Translations under genes and position numbers: made by a program | Part shown: one piece after another, positions 24,271 through 33,001 of the stretch | Position numbering within the stretch: the stretch's first letter is position 1 | Layout: every line of letters starts with the position of its first letter | The notes under the pieces: model-generated | The model's database searches: none | The model's input: the letters and a program-made list of their open reading frames with translations, nothing else | Told to the model about the DNA's origin: nothing | From: Candidatus Accumulibacter proximus | GTDB taxonomy: Bacteria > Pseudomonadota > Gammaproteobacteria > Burkholderiales > Rhodocyclaceae | Reading direction: 5' to 3' | Assembly: GCA_016709675.1 (NCBI GenBank) | Contig: JADJMH010000016.1 | Span: forward strand, 124,001 to 188,000 | DNA length: 64,000 bases

Positions 24271-27200
24271 TCGCGCCCCGCTTGATGCAGTAAATTGAGA
24301 AGGGCCAGTTCTAGCCTGTAAGTGAGATGATCAATTTCAGGCTCGCTGAGTTTGACCATTTTATCTGGTGCCGGAAAGTTGTATGAAATCCATTCACGGA
24401 AGGCAAGAGCCACTGCTTGAATTGCTTTGTCTTTATCTGTGGTGATTAAATCCACGGGAGGCTTTTCCATTATTCTGGCTAGCCGGACAAAAATGTTATT
24501 GATCGCTTCTGCTCTATGTAACTCGGCCGCCTTAAGTTTATTGATTTCTCCAGATTCTACTGTCTCGTGTGGTAATGATTTCAAGTCTTTACGCCTCTTG
24601 GCTTCGACGTCTGCAAGCTGTGAAGCGCCACTTATCGCAGCGGGACCGAGAGCCGGGGCCCTGCCCAGCGCGCGCTGATCGGTGAGAATCTGCTCGGGTG
24701 ATTTACCTTTTAGCGATTTTAATTTATCTCGTTCGGCCTTGGTTTTAGGCGTCATAGCGGAGTCGCCCGTGATTTCTTGATCGGTCGCGAGTCCTTTGGC
24801 TTTCATCCAGTCGGTTATGCGCTCTGTTGCTTCGGTACCCGGTATCCGGCCGGTTTCGATCACAGAACGTAGGCCCCGGACCGAGGGAATATTTGCGTCG
24901 TTTAGTGTCACTGGGTATGATTTAGCACCAGGTACGTGAATAGGCCCGGCCCCGAATTTATTCTCTAGAACTTCGGCTCGTCGCATATTAGCTTGGAACT
25001 CCTCCTGCGATGGTTTCACCGTAACCTTACTTGTAGACTCTGGAACGATTATCCGTACGTCATTTTCCTCGACTCGCCGAATAATTTCTATTGATTCAGT
25101 TCTCGATGTACCGAGCGCTTCTTGGCTACCACCAACTACCGCTTTGGCAGATTCCTCTAGGCGTCTGATATCCTCTTTGGTCGGATGTTTTGCGTGCAGG
25201 CCAGACTTCTCTAACCGGGTTATCTCAGATGGATCAACGTGACCAACGAAACGCGTTCTTCGATAAGTATCTTCAGCCTTACGAAAAATGTCGAGCAGTA
25301 CACGTCCCAAATCTCTGGGGTCGACGTGTTCAAAATCTTTAAGTCGTTCTGTGGGATTAACGACCGCGTTGATCGACCGATCCTTGATTTCCAGCCGACT
25401 TAACCGATACTCTATACGCCATTTGAGTAGGCTAAAGCCCAGGCGCAATCGGCTAATCCCTTTTTTTAAAAGCTTCTGAACTTTTGGACGCAACGCTTCA
25501 ACGGCCTTTTTGAGCCGCTCCATTTTTGCTTTTTCCTTATCCTGCTGCTTCTTTTGAGGATCTTCCTTCCCTTTCTCTTTCTTGGCATCCTTCTTTGCCT
25601 TGCTCTTCGCCCTCCAGTCCGTCAGTTTCTGCTTGGCATTCTTGGCCTTGCCCTTGACCCAACCCACCGCCTTCTTCGCCACGGCCTTGATCTTCGCCAT
25701 GATCTTCTTGGCAATGGCCTTGATCCTGGCGCCGATCTTCGAGGCTGGGCCGCGCAGTTTTTTCAGCAGCCAGTGAGAGACAAAATCGATGACGACGATG
25801 GCAGCCGCGGCCAACATTTCGGCGAAGGACGGCCCGGCATCACCTTTCTTTACCGCCTTGAGGAAAGCGACGAACTTGCCAAGGGCGGCGATGATGCGCT
25901 GCACGGAACCCCAGGCGGCCTGTATCCCCTGGATGATGAGCATCACCGCGCCTGCCGCCGGCACGATCATCGCCACCAGTTTCTCGATCAGGATGGCGAT
26001 CAGGGCGGACGGAATAGCGGCCTTGAGCCCTTCCCAGACCATCTTCCCGATTTCCTTCAGCGCGATGCCGCCCTTCTTGAGCACATTCCAGATCACGCTC
26101 CCGAGGCCAAGCATCTGTTCGAGCTTCTGGTTGAACCATTCCTTGACACCGCTCTTGAACGCTGTCCAAAGATGGTTCTTGATGCCGTCCTTGACGGCAG
26201 CCGCGAGGTTGCTGATCCACAGGCCCGGGTTTTTGGCGATGTCCTTGACCAACACCACGTAGGGGCCCAACGCGTCCGCCACCTTTTTGGCGAAATTGAT
26301 GGCGCCCATGGCAACGGTTCTCGCGCCGTCCAGGGCCGCCATGATGGCCTTCTTGTGGAGGTCGAGCAGGAACCCGAAACCCTTCCCCAAGGCGCCCAAG
26401 AGCTTCTGCGCGTTTTTCTTGAGGGTGTCGGCGAGTTGGTTGCCCCTGTTTTCCGCTGCCCGGATCTTTTCTTCGATGAACCCTCGCCATTTCGCCCTTA
26501 AGACCGGGAATGCGGCCAGCAGCGTCTCGCCTATGGCGATGAGGGCATCACCCACGGCGCGGATAATAGACACCACCACCTGGCGGGCTTTTTCGATCAC
26601 TGCAACGGCGAGTTTCTTCGCCTGTGCGATGGCGGCGCGCACCAGTCTTGTCGCCTCTTCGAAAATATCGGCAAGGCCTTTCTTGAGGGCATCGAAAAAT
26701 GACGAGACCTTGGAAGCGACCCCTGCGAATACGCCTTGAGACTCGCCTTCCGCCTCATTTTTCTTCTTTTCGGCCTTGGTTTCGGCCTCCTGCTTATGAT
26801 GTAAGGCTTCCCGTTCACCCTCGGCGATATGCCGGGAGGCTTGCTGGTTGGCCCGTGATTCTTCTTTGGCGATTTTTTCGTCGCCAGAAGACAGTTGGGC
26901 CCGGGTTTTCTCGTTCGCCCGGTCGATTTCCCGACGTTGTGCTTGGCTCCAGACCGCCTTCGCCTTGCTCACTTCATTCCTGGCCTGAAGCCGCACGGCG
27001 TCCTGCTGGTTGGCGTTTTCGACTTGCAGTCCGGCAAGCTGTTGCTGGGTCTTGCTCTTCTCTTCGGCAACCCTGGTTTGATGCTCGGCCTTCTTCGCGG
27101 CGACTTCGCCTTGGGCTTGCGCGATAGCAGAGCGGACTTCGTCGCCTTTTTTCTCTTCGGCGATGATGCCCACTGCGTCGTCAGTGGGCTCCACGCTGCC

Positions 27201-29363
27201 CGTGCCGGCGTTTCCGGGAACGGCGAGTTTCTGCGCCTTCCGCGATTCCCGGGGCCGACGCACCCGGATATTGTCATCGCCCGCTGGAGCCGCGATTTCT
27301 GCGGCGCCCTGGTTGCGCTGGGCGAGAATGATGGCGTCGATTTCTTGTTTCTGTTCGGCAATATGGGCGGGATTGGCATCGCCGGCGAGTCGCAGTGTCG
27401 GCGGCGTGCCGGCCGGCACTGCCAGCCCGGGATCGCTGGTGGGCATGGCAGCAATACTCGATTGCACCCGTGATGCGTCGTCGGCGGACACGGCGCCCGT
27501 GGCGCTGTCGTTGATTCGTGGCGAAGCCGTCTTCTTGATGGCGGAGGGAGATGCTTTGGGCAAAGGCTCAGGTGCGGGGGTTGGTTCCGCCTTGCCTGTC
27601 TCAATGCGCCGGGGCCTTTCGGCAGCGCCCGACCCCTCCAGGCGTTGCACGGCGGAGCCATCTCCTTGGCCGCCCACTTCCACCTCGGGAACTTGGGCCT
27701 GAAGCGACTGGCCCTCCTGTTGGATGCTGTTGTCGACCGAACCACCGACGCCAGCGAGCGCGATGGGCGCGGCTCCCGCCGGGAGCGCGGCGGCGGTGGC
27801 GAGTCCGGATTCGGAGTCCATGGCGGAAGTATCCGGCGCCTTGGGTTCCTGTTGATCACCCAAATCGCCACTGGCAGCTCCACCACCAACCGTCGCCGCT
27901 GCGCCCTCCTGGCCACCGGCGTCTTCTGCGACTGCGGCAAGACCGGCTTCCTTTTCCATTGGAGTGAGTCCGGCATCGCTCATGCCTTGGACATTCCCGG
28001 ACTGGGCTTTCTGTTCCTGCTGCTCTTCGGCGCGTTCCTGATCCTGTTCCTCGGCGTGCTGCTCCGCAACTCGGGCGTTATCAGCCTGTTCCATGCGGGC
28101 AAGTTGTGTAGCCTGTCGCCTTGCAGCCGCTTCCGGGGTGTTGTTTTCGCTACCGTTCGGTTTATCGGCTTCGCCTCCCTCGACGGAGGACGGTGACAAA
28201 TCAGCGCCGACATCCGGGCGGGACGAAGGCTCGCCAACAGCCTCTGATGGCGATGTGGGAGCTTCTGCACCGGATTCAGGAAGGGCTTCCGGGGCCTGTT
28301 CGGATTCTTCAGCCGCTTCGGCGCTTTCGGGAGCAGCAGACTCCAGCTTCTCCTCGGTTTTCTCCTGGGCCGGGTCCGGGACCGTTTCCTTACCGCCGGC
28401 GAATAGCTCGGCTCCCGAGCTTGCCTCGGCCGCGGCTCCTTCTGCCGCCGGAGCGGCAGGTTCAGCAGCCACGCCGCCTTTGCCGCCACCGGCGGCAGGA
28501 GCCACAAGCTTCGGAGGCTTGGCCTCGGTGCGCCGCGCGGCAAGACCCGCGCCGGCGAGTTTGCCCGGGATGAACGCCGCTCTCTGAGCCGGCGCTGCTC
28601 CAGCCTTGGCACCAGAAATGGGAACACTGCCTGTCGAAGCCAGCGCAGGGGTCAGGGCCGAAGCCTTCAATGTTTGCGGCAAGCTTGTCTTGACAACAGG
28701 CGTTCTTGCCCACACCCCACCTTCTCCCAAGGGGAGAGTTAGAAGGCCGTTTCCCGCACCGAATGGTGTCCAGGCACCCTTTTCGATTGTCGAGCGCCCT
28801 TCAGGCGGCCCAAGCACCCTGAAGGGCGCCCTACCTGTAGGGTGTCCTGTTCCATCTGTATTGTCGAAGAACGACCTTCCAGTAGCGGCGGGAGTCTCGG
28901 GACTTCCAGGCTTCACGAGAATGGAAGAGCCCTTGTGATCCCAGACCGAAGCAGGCTTCCCGTAGGCAGTTGCCCCTTCGGAAGGTCTACGATCTCGGGC
29001 CTGCTGTACGGGACCCACCATGCCTCGACTGTGGGCCGGGGCCTGCCATCGGGATTGCCTGGCGATACTGCCGCGTGTGTCGTCTTCTCCCGGTGAAGGG
29101 CTGGACAAAGCTTCATCTTCCTGGCTCAGTGTATCGGGCAAGCCGAAAGCCTCCTGCGGCTGCCTTTGGCGGTCGAGGAAAGCAATGCCGTATTCGGGAG
29201 CGGTCAAGGAGGGAGAAGCCAAGGGGTCTGACCGCTCTTGCTGGCCATAAGCCGGCGGAAAAAACGCTGCGCCGTTCTTTCCACTGGCTGACTGTAGCGA
29301 CGCTACGTCCCTGTTCTTGGCTGCTTTGCTGGCCGAGGCGTGGGCTTTCACGGAAGGGGTCAT
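24267..29363 (-). CDS. large modular eCIS effector / polymorphic toxin
   Basis: About 1698 residues. ATG 29363 overlaps the ATPase stop and has RBS AAGGAGGGG. Regions in order: 1-220, low-complexity with Pro, Gly and Ser, partly built from palindromic DNA; 220-700, Ala/Pro/Glu-rich, probably disordered; 720-890, charged coiled coil (AEEKKGDEVRSAIAQAQGEV); 890-1210, long amphipathic and hydrophobic helices (KLVAMIVPAAGAVMLIIQGI); 1210-1280, Lys/Ala-rich (KAIAKKIMAKIKAVAKKAV); 1280-1698, a C-terminal domain in AT-richer DNA with no family I recognise. Coil, membrane-active helices and a swapped end are known from polymorphic toxins. No HExxH peptidase of the DUF4157 type is visible. Alternative: a second tape-measure protein. 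Confidence 0.6.
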   Translation of the reverse strand: MTPSVKAHASASKAAKNRDVASLQSASGKNGAAFFPPAYGQQERSDPLASPSLTAPEYGIAFLDRQRQPQEAFGLPDTLSQEDEALSSPSPGEDDTRGSIARQSRWQAPAHSRGMVGPVQQARDRRPSEGATAYGKPASVWDHKGSSILVKPGSPETPAATGRSFFDNTDGTGHPTGRAPFRVLGPPEGRSTIEKGAWTPFGAGNGLLTLPLGEGGVWARTPVVKTSLPQTLKASALTPALASTGSVPISGAKAGAAPAQRAAFIPGKLAGAGLAARRTEAKPPKLVAPAAGGGKGGVAAEPAAPAAEGAAAEASSGAELFAGGKETVPDPAQEKTEEKLESAAPESAEAAEESEQAPEALPESGAEAPTSPSEAVGEPSSRPDVGADLSPSSVEGGEADKPNGSENNTPEAAARRQATQLARMEQADNARVAEQHAEEQDQERAEEQQEQKAQSGNVQGMSDAGLTPMEKEAGLAAVAEDAGGQEGAAATVGGGAASGDLGDQQEPKAPDTSAMDSESGLATAAALPAGAAPIALAGVGGSVDNSIQQEGQSLQAQVPEVEVGGQGDGSAVQRLEGSGAAERPRRIETGKAEPTPAPEPLPKASPSAIKKTASPRINDSATGAVSADDASRVQSSIAAMPTSDPGLAVPAGTPPTLRLAGDANPAHIAEQKQEIDAIILAQRNQGAAEIAAPAGDDNIRVRRPRESRKAQKLAVPGNAGTGSVEPTDDAVGIIAEEKKGDEVRSAIAQAQGEVAAKKAEHQTRVAEEKSKTQQQLAGLQVENANQQDAVRLQARNEVSKAKAVWSQAQRREIDRANEKTRAQLSSGDEKIAKEESRANQQASRHIAEGEREALHHKQEAETKAEKKKNEAEGESQGVFAGVASKVSSFFDALKKGLADIFEEATRLVRAAIAQAKKLAVAVIEKARQVVVSIIRAVGDALIAIGETLLAAFPVLRAKWRGFIEEKIRAAENRGNQLADTLKKNAQKLLGALGKGFGFLLDLHKKAIMAALDGARTVAMGAINFAKKVADALGPYVVLVKDIAKNPGLWISNLAAAVKDGIKNHLWTAFKSGVKEWFNQKLEQMLGLGSVIWNVLKKGGIALKEIGKMVWEGLKAAIPSALIAILIEKLVAMIVPAAGAVMLIIQGIQAAWGSVQRIIAALGKFVAFLKAVKKGDAGPSFAEMLAAAAIVVIDFVSHWLLKKLRGPASKIGARIKAIAKKIMAKIKAVAKKAVGWVKGKAKNAKQKLTDWRAKSKAKKDAKKEKGKEDPQKKQQDKEKAKMERLKKAVEALRPKVQKLLKKGISRLRLGFSLLKWRIEYRLSRLEIKDRSINAVVNPTERLKDFEHVDPRDLGRVLLDIFRKAEDTYRRTRFVGHVDPSEITRLEKSGLHAKHPTKEDIRRLEESAKAVVGGSQEALGTSRTESIEIIRRVEENDVRIIVPESTSKVTVKPSQEEFQANMRRAEVLENKFGAGPIHVPGAKSYPVTLNDANIPSVRGLRSVIETGRIPGTEATERITDWMKAKGLATDQEITGDSAMTPKTKAERDKLKSLKGKSPEQILTDQRALGRAPALGPAAISGASQLADVEAKRRKDLKSLPHETVESGEINKLKAAELHRAEAINNIFVRLARIMEKPPVDLITTDKDKAIQAVALAFREWISYNFPAPDKMVKLSEPEIDHLTYRLELALLNLLHQAGRE
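28794..28829. repeat. 12-bp perfect inverted repeat inside the effector gene
   Basis: GCGCCCTTCAGG and CCTGAAGGGCGC are exact complements 12 bases apart. CCCTAC-CT-GTAGGG follows at once, and a CTTCTCCCAAGGGGAG-type palindrome lies at about 28722. Such elements normally sit between genes, yet the reading frame continues through them. Confidence 0.8.
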
Positions 29364-30742
29364 GTCCCTTTCCCCTCCTTGACCTGCTCGCGGCGAATGC
29401 CGCGCTGGAGTGTATCGAGCGTAACCACGCTGTCGCCGCTCTCCAAAGCCTGCAACGACGCGTAACGAACGACATTCATGATCGCCGCGCCGCACAGCTC
29501 GTACTGCGCCGCGATCTTGTCGAGGTCGACGGCTTCGTCGATCCGGGCTTTTGGCGAGAATCCCTGCCGCCACAGGCGCAGGCGCTCTTCCTGTCGCGGC
29601 ATGGGGAAGTAGATGATCGACTCGAAGCGGCGGGCGAAGGCCTGGTCGATGTTGTCTTTCTGATTGGAGGCGAGGATGGCGATGCCGTCGAAGGTCTCGA
29701 TGCGTTGCAGCAGGAAGGAGACCTCTTGGTTGGCGTAACGGTCGTGTGCGTCCCTGGTCTCGGTGCGCTTGCCGAAGAGCGCGTCGGCTTCGTCGAAAAA
29801 GAGAATCCAGCCCTTGTGCTGCGCCTGGTCGAAGACGCGGGCGAGGTTCTTTTCGGTTTCGCCGATGTACTTCGAGACGACCAGCGCAAGGTCCACCTTG
29901 TACACTTCGCGGCCGGTCGATTTGCCGAGCAGGCAGGCAGTCATCGTCTTGCCGGTGCCGGGCGGCCCGTAGAACAGCGCGCGGTAACCGGGCCGCAGCT
30001 TCGGACCCATCCCCCAGTCGTCCATCAGCGTGTCGCCGTGCCGCAGCCAGATCTCGATTTCCTGAACCTGCGTGAGCGTGCCGGGGTGCAGCACGAGGTC
30101 GCTCCATTCGAGCCGGGTCTCGATGTGGCGGGCGGGGAAATCGGCGCTCAAGTCGGGGCGCCGGGCGTAGCCGGTGGTGACCAGGCCCAGGCACTCTGCC
30201 GATAGGCGCAGTGGCGCTTTCATCAGAGGCTCGTCGCGGCTCTGCGGGACGGGCCGCAGGAGGTCGTGCCGGGCGAAGTAATGGTCGCGGTCGAAGATCG
30301 GCTGAAGCGCGAAGCGGGTTTCGAGATCGGTGCCGGCGAGGATGAAGGCGAGCGTTTCGCCGGTCGGTACGAAGTCGCCGTTTTCATCACGCACGCCGCC
30401 GAACTCGGTGAACCGGCGGTCAAACGTCTTGTTCTTCGTGTGGAAGATGTCGAGCAGTTGCGGCCGGAGGTGGGGCACGAGGCCGAGGACGAGCGCCACG
30501 CGCTCGGCGAAGGAGAACGCGTAATGGCGCAGGAAAGCCGCGTAGCCCGACTCGGGAGTGCCGAATTCGGGCGGCGCGACCTCGAAGACGCTGCTGTAAC
30601 TCGTTTCCTGGCTGAAATAGAGCTTGAAGCGCGTATCGAGCAGACGTGCGAACCACGCGAGTTCCTGTTCGAGGTCGCGCGCGTTGAGCTCGATCAGCGA
30701 GGACGCAGCCGTTTCCAGAGGCAGATTGGCACCCATTGGCAT
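29360..30742 (-). CDS. eCIS AAA+ ATPase (Afp15-like)
   Basis: About 460 residues. The N-terminal half is a family-specific helical domain. The AAA+ core holds Walker A GPPGTGKT near residue 258, Walker B ILFFDEADALFGKR near 311, sensor 1 LASNQKDN, and arginine finger AFARRFE. This ATPase marks extracellular contractile injection systems and is needed for assembly or loading. Its ATG (30742) shares bases with the tape-measure stop (TGATG); the frame also opens upstream within that gene but the junction fixes the start. It is coupled to the effector gene downstream. Confidence 0.92.
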   Translation of the reverse strand: MPMGANLPLETAASSLIELNARDLEQELAWFARLLDTRFKLYFSQETSYSSVFEVAPPEFGTPESGYAAFLRHYAFSFAERVALVLGLVPHLRPQLLDIFHTKNKTFDRRFTEFGGVRDENGDFVPTGETLAFILAGTDLETRFALQPIFDRDHYFARHDLLRPVPQSRDEPLMKAPLRLSAECLGLVTTGYARRPDLSADFPARHIETRLEWSDLVLHPGTLTQVQEIEIWLRHGDTLMDDWGMGPKLRPGYRALFYGPPGTGKTMTACLLGKSTGREVYKVDLALVVSKYIGETEKNLARVFDQAQHKGWILFFDEADALFGKRTETRDAHDRYANQEVSFLLQRIETFDGIAILASNQKDNIDQAFARRFESIIYFPMPRQEERLRLWRQGFSPKARIDEAVDLDKIAAQYELCGAAIMNVVRYASLQALESGDSVVTLDTLQRGIRREQVKEGKGT

Positions 30743-32985
30743 CACCACTCGACCTGCATCAGCGCCGTCATCCACGGCAGCTTGACGATCTGGACGCTCC
30801 ACGGGAAGCGGTCGAGAACGATGTCGTGCGTTTCGCGCTGCACGCGCAGCAGCCAATTCCCGTCCCGCGCGCTGAGTTGCCCCTGGCGCAGCAGAAAAGT
30901 GCTGCGAAAGCCGGCGATCGACATCTGGCGCAGAATCGGCGCCTGCGCGATCACCGCGGTGAGCAGGTCGGTGCATTCCTCGACTTCCTCCACGCCAATC
31001 GGCTCGCCGAAGTCGAACACTTCGTCGAGCGCAATCCCGCAGAGCACCTTGTTCAGGGGCAGCAGATACTCCGGCGGCGCCTCGTCGGCGGTGGCGACGT
31101 ACTGCAGCAGACCAGCCGCCCGATGCGCCGCGGCCTCATCCCTGAACCGCTTTTCGTCCAGGAGCCCGAGGCGCCCGAAAAAACTCTGCAGGAAGGGCCA
31201 GAGGATGACCAGGCCGGCGTTGTCGAGGTAAATCGCGTCGCTGTCGCTGAAGGCTTGATCGACTCGCGCCTTCCTTTTCGGCGCGCTCGGCGCCGGCTTC
31301 CGCGCCGCGTCCAACACGTCCAGCAGCTTCGCGCCAAGTTCCGAGGAGACCGCGGCGGAGGGCATTCCCGGCGGGGCCGATTGAAGCAGCCTCGCCGCGC
31401 AACGTTCGACCACGCCGGGCGCAAGGAGCTGCTGCGCGAGCGCAGCGCGCACCAGCGCGCCAAGGGTGTCGATCATCACGCTGCTCAAGGACATGAGTTC
31501 GCCATCCTGCACGAGGGCAAATGCTTCGATGGCTTGCGCTTGCAGGCGCGCGGGCAGGTGGTCGAAAACCGCGCTCAGCCGCGTCCATGGATCGGCCTCG
31601 GGCGCGGAGACCGGCGCGAGCCGGTCCAGCAACTGCAGCAAGTGCGCTCGCGCCGATTCGTCGGGCGGGGCTGCCGCCGCGTCGGCATTGCGGGCGGCCG
31701 AATCGACCTTCCTTTCTTCTGTCGACGCGCCGGAAGCCGGCACCCCAATGGCGTCGAGCAGCTTGGCGCCGAGTTCAGAGGCGATCGCGGGGGACATTCC
31801 CTGCGGTGCCGATTGAAGCAGCCTCGCCGCGTAGCGTTCGACCACATCGGAGGTCAGAAGCTGCTGTGCGAACGCCGCGCGCACCAGCGCGGCAAGAAGG
31901 TCGATCATCGTGCTGCTCAAGGTCGCGACTCCACCATCCTGCATCGTGGCAAACACTTCGATCGCTTGCCCTTGCAGCACCGCGGGAAGGCGATCGAAGA
32001 CGGTGCCCAGCCGCTGCCACAAACCGCCGTCGGGCGTGAGCGCGGTGGGCAAGTCGAACCGTTCGAGCAGCCGCAGAAAGTTCGCCCGCGCCGACTCACT
32101 GGCTGGAGTGACCTCGCGGGTTTCCAGCAAGTTGCCGCCGCTCTCGCGCCACAGAGCTTCCAGGGCTGCGTGCATCCAGGGCGGCACCGACACACTGTCA
32201 TCGGCGGGCAGGCGATGGAGATCGGCTACCAGCGAGCGGTAGTCGAGTTGCCTGCGGCGGGCGACGCGCCGCAGTACCGCACCGAAAACACGCGGCGCCT
32301 CGGCTGCCGAAACGTCCTCGGCGATGGCGGCGCGCAGGATCTCCTCCCAGAGGAGATGCCGCTCTGCACGTGCCGACTCAACCTGCCCTTCGTGCCGCGA
32401 ACCAAGAATGGCGATCAAGGCGCTGCCCAGACCTGGACAGGCGGCAGTCCAGCGCGGCGCGAGAACGGCGGCCAACTGATCGAGCGAACGATCGGAGCAG
32501 GCTCGAACGATCCGGCGCAGCGTTCGCTCTCGGTCGGCTGCGGCGAGGATCGTCTGTCGAAGTGTTTGCGGGGCACGCCCGAGCAAACGCGCCACAGCCG
32601 CTGGCAGCAGATTTCGATCGGAAGCGTCTGCCCACCAAGGAATGGTTCCGCTCCGGATGAAGAAGTCGACCAACTCCAGATCGGCATCGCTCTCCGGCGC
32701 GTCGTCGATGGCGTCGGCCAAGCGGCTGCGGAACGTCGGCGCGAAGCTGTCAGCAAGCGCGGTTTCGAAGGTTTCGAGCGGCAGCTCGCCGAGGTCGATC
32801 TCCAGCCTGTCGACGCGATCGATGCAACCCGGCGCGCTCAGCTCCGAACAGATCGCTTCGATCAGCGGCAGCAGGCGCTCGCGGTACGCGTCGCGCAGCT
32901 CCGCCTGGAGATGTTGCGCCGCGTCGCGCGAGCAACCGCGGACTTCCAGCACCTGGCGCATGATCTTGTGCTGTTGGCCGATCAT
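30742..32985 (-). CDS. eCIS tape-measure protein (Afp14-like) with internal duplication
   Basis: A 747-residue protein. The N terminus (CIDRVDRLEIDLGELPLETF) and C terminus (NAGLVILWPFLQSFFGRLGL, then APPEYLLPLNKVLCGI) are characteristic of the contractile injection system tape-measure family. Family members set sheath and tube length. Residues about 292-428 and 442-575 are tandem copies of one module: QAIEVF..MQDGGVATLSS, MIDLLAALVRAAFAQQLL, YAARLLQSAPQGMSPAIASE. The copies differ by about a third. The gene lies just before the ATPase, as in Afp and PVC. Confidence 0.88.
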   Translation of the reverse strand: MIGQQHKIMRQVLEVRGCSRDAAQHLQAELRDAYRERLLPLIEAICSELSAPGCIDRVDRLEIDLGELPLETFETALADSFAPTFRSRLADAIDDAPESDADLELVDFFIRSGTIPWWADASDRNLLPAAVARLLGRAPQTLRQTILAAADRERTLRRIVRACSDRSLDQLAAVLAPRWTAACPGLGSALIAILGSRHEGQVESARAERHLLWEEILRAAIAEDVSAAEAPRVFGAVLRRVARRRQLDYRSLVADLHRLPADDSVSVPPWMHAALEALWRESGGNLLETREVTPASESARANFLRLLERFDLPTALTPDGGLWQRLGTVFDRLPAVLQGQAIEVFATMQDGGVATLSSTMIDLLAALVRAAFAQQLLTSDVVERYAARLLQSAPQGMSPAIASELGAKLLDAIGVPASGASTEERKVDSAARNADAAAAPPDESARAHLLQLLDRLAPVSAPEADPWTRLSAVFDHLPARLQAQAIEAFALVQDGELMSLSSVMIDTLGALVRAALAQQLLAPGVVERCAARLLQSAPPGMPSAAVSSELGAKLLDVLDAARKPAPSAPKRKARVDQAFSDSDAIYLDNAGLVILWPFLQSFFGRLGLLDEKRFRDEAAAHRAAGLLQYVATADEAPPEYLLPLNKVLCGIALDEVFDFGEPIGVEEVEECTDLLTAVIAQAPILRQMSIAGFRSTFLLRQGQLSARDGNWLLRVQRETHDIVLDRFPWSVQIVKLPWMTALMQVEW

Positions 32986-33001
32986 CGTTCGGCGGGCGCG
33001 C

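Noticed and set aside
24267..29363. DUF4157 eCIS marker peptidase in the effector
   Set aside because: No HExxH motif was found in the translated protein.
29364..30194. Upstream extension of the effector frame through the ATPase gene
   Set aside because: The ATPase with Walker motifs is in another frame there. ATG 29363 has a good RBS and an ATGA overlap.
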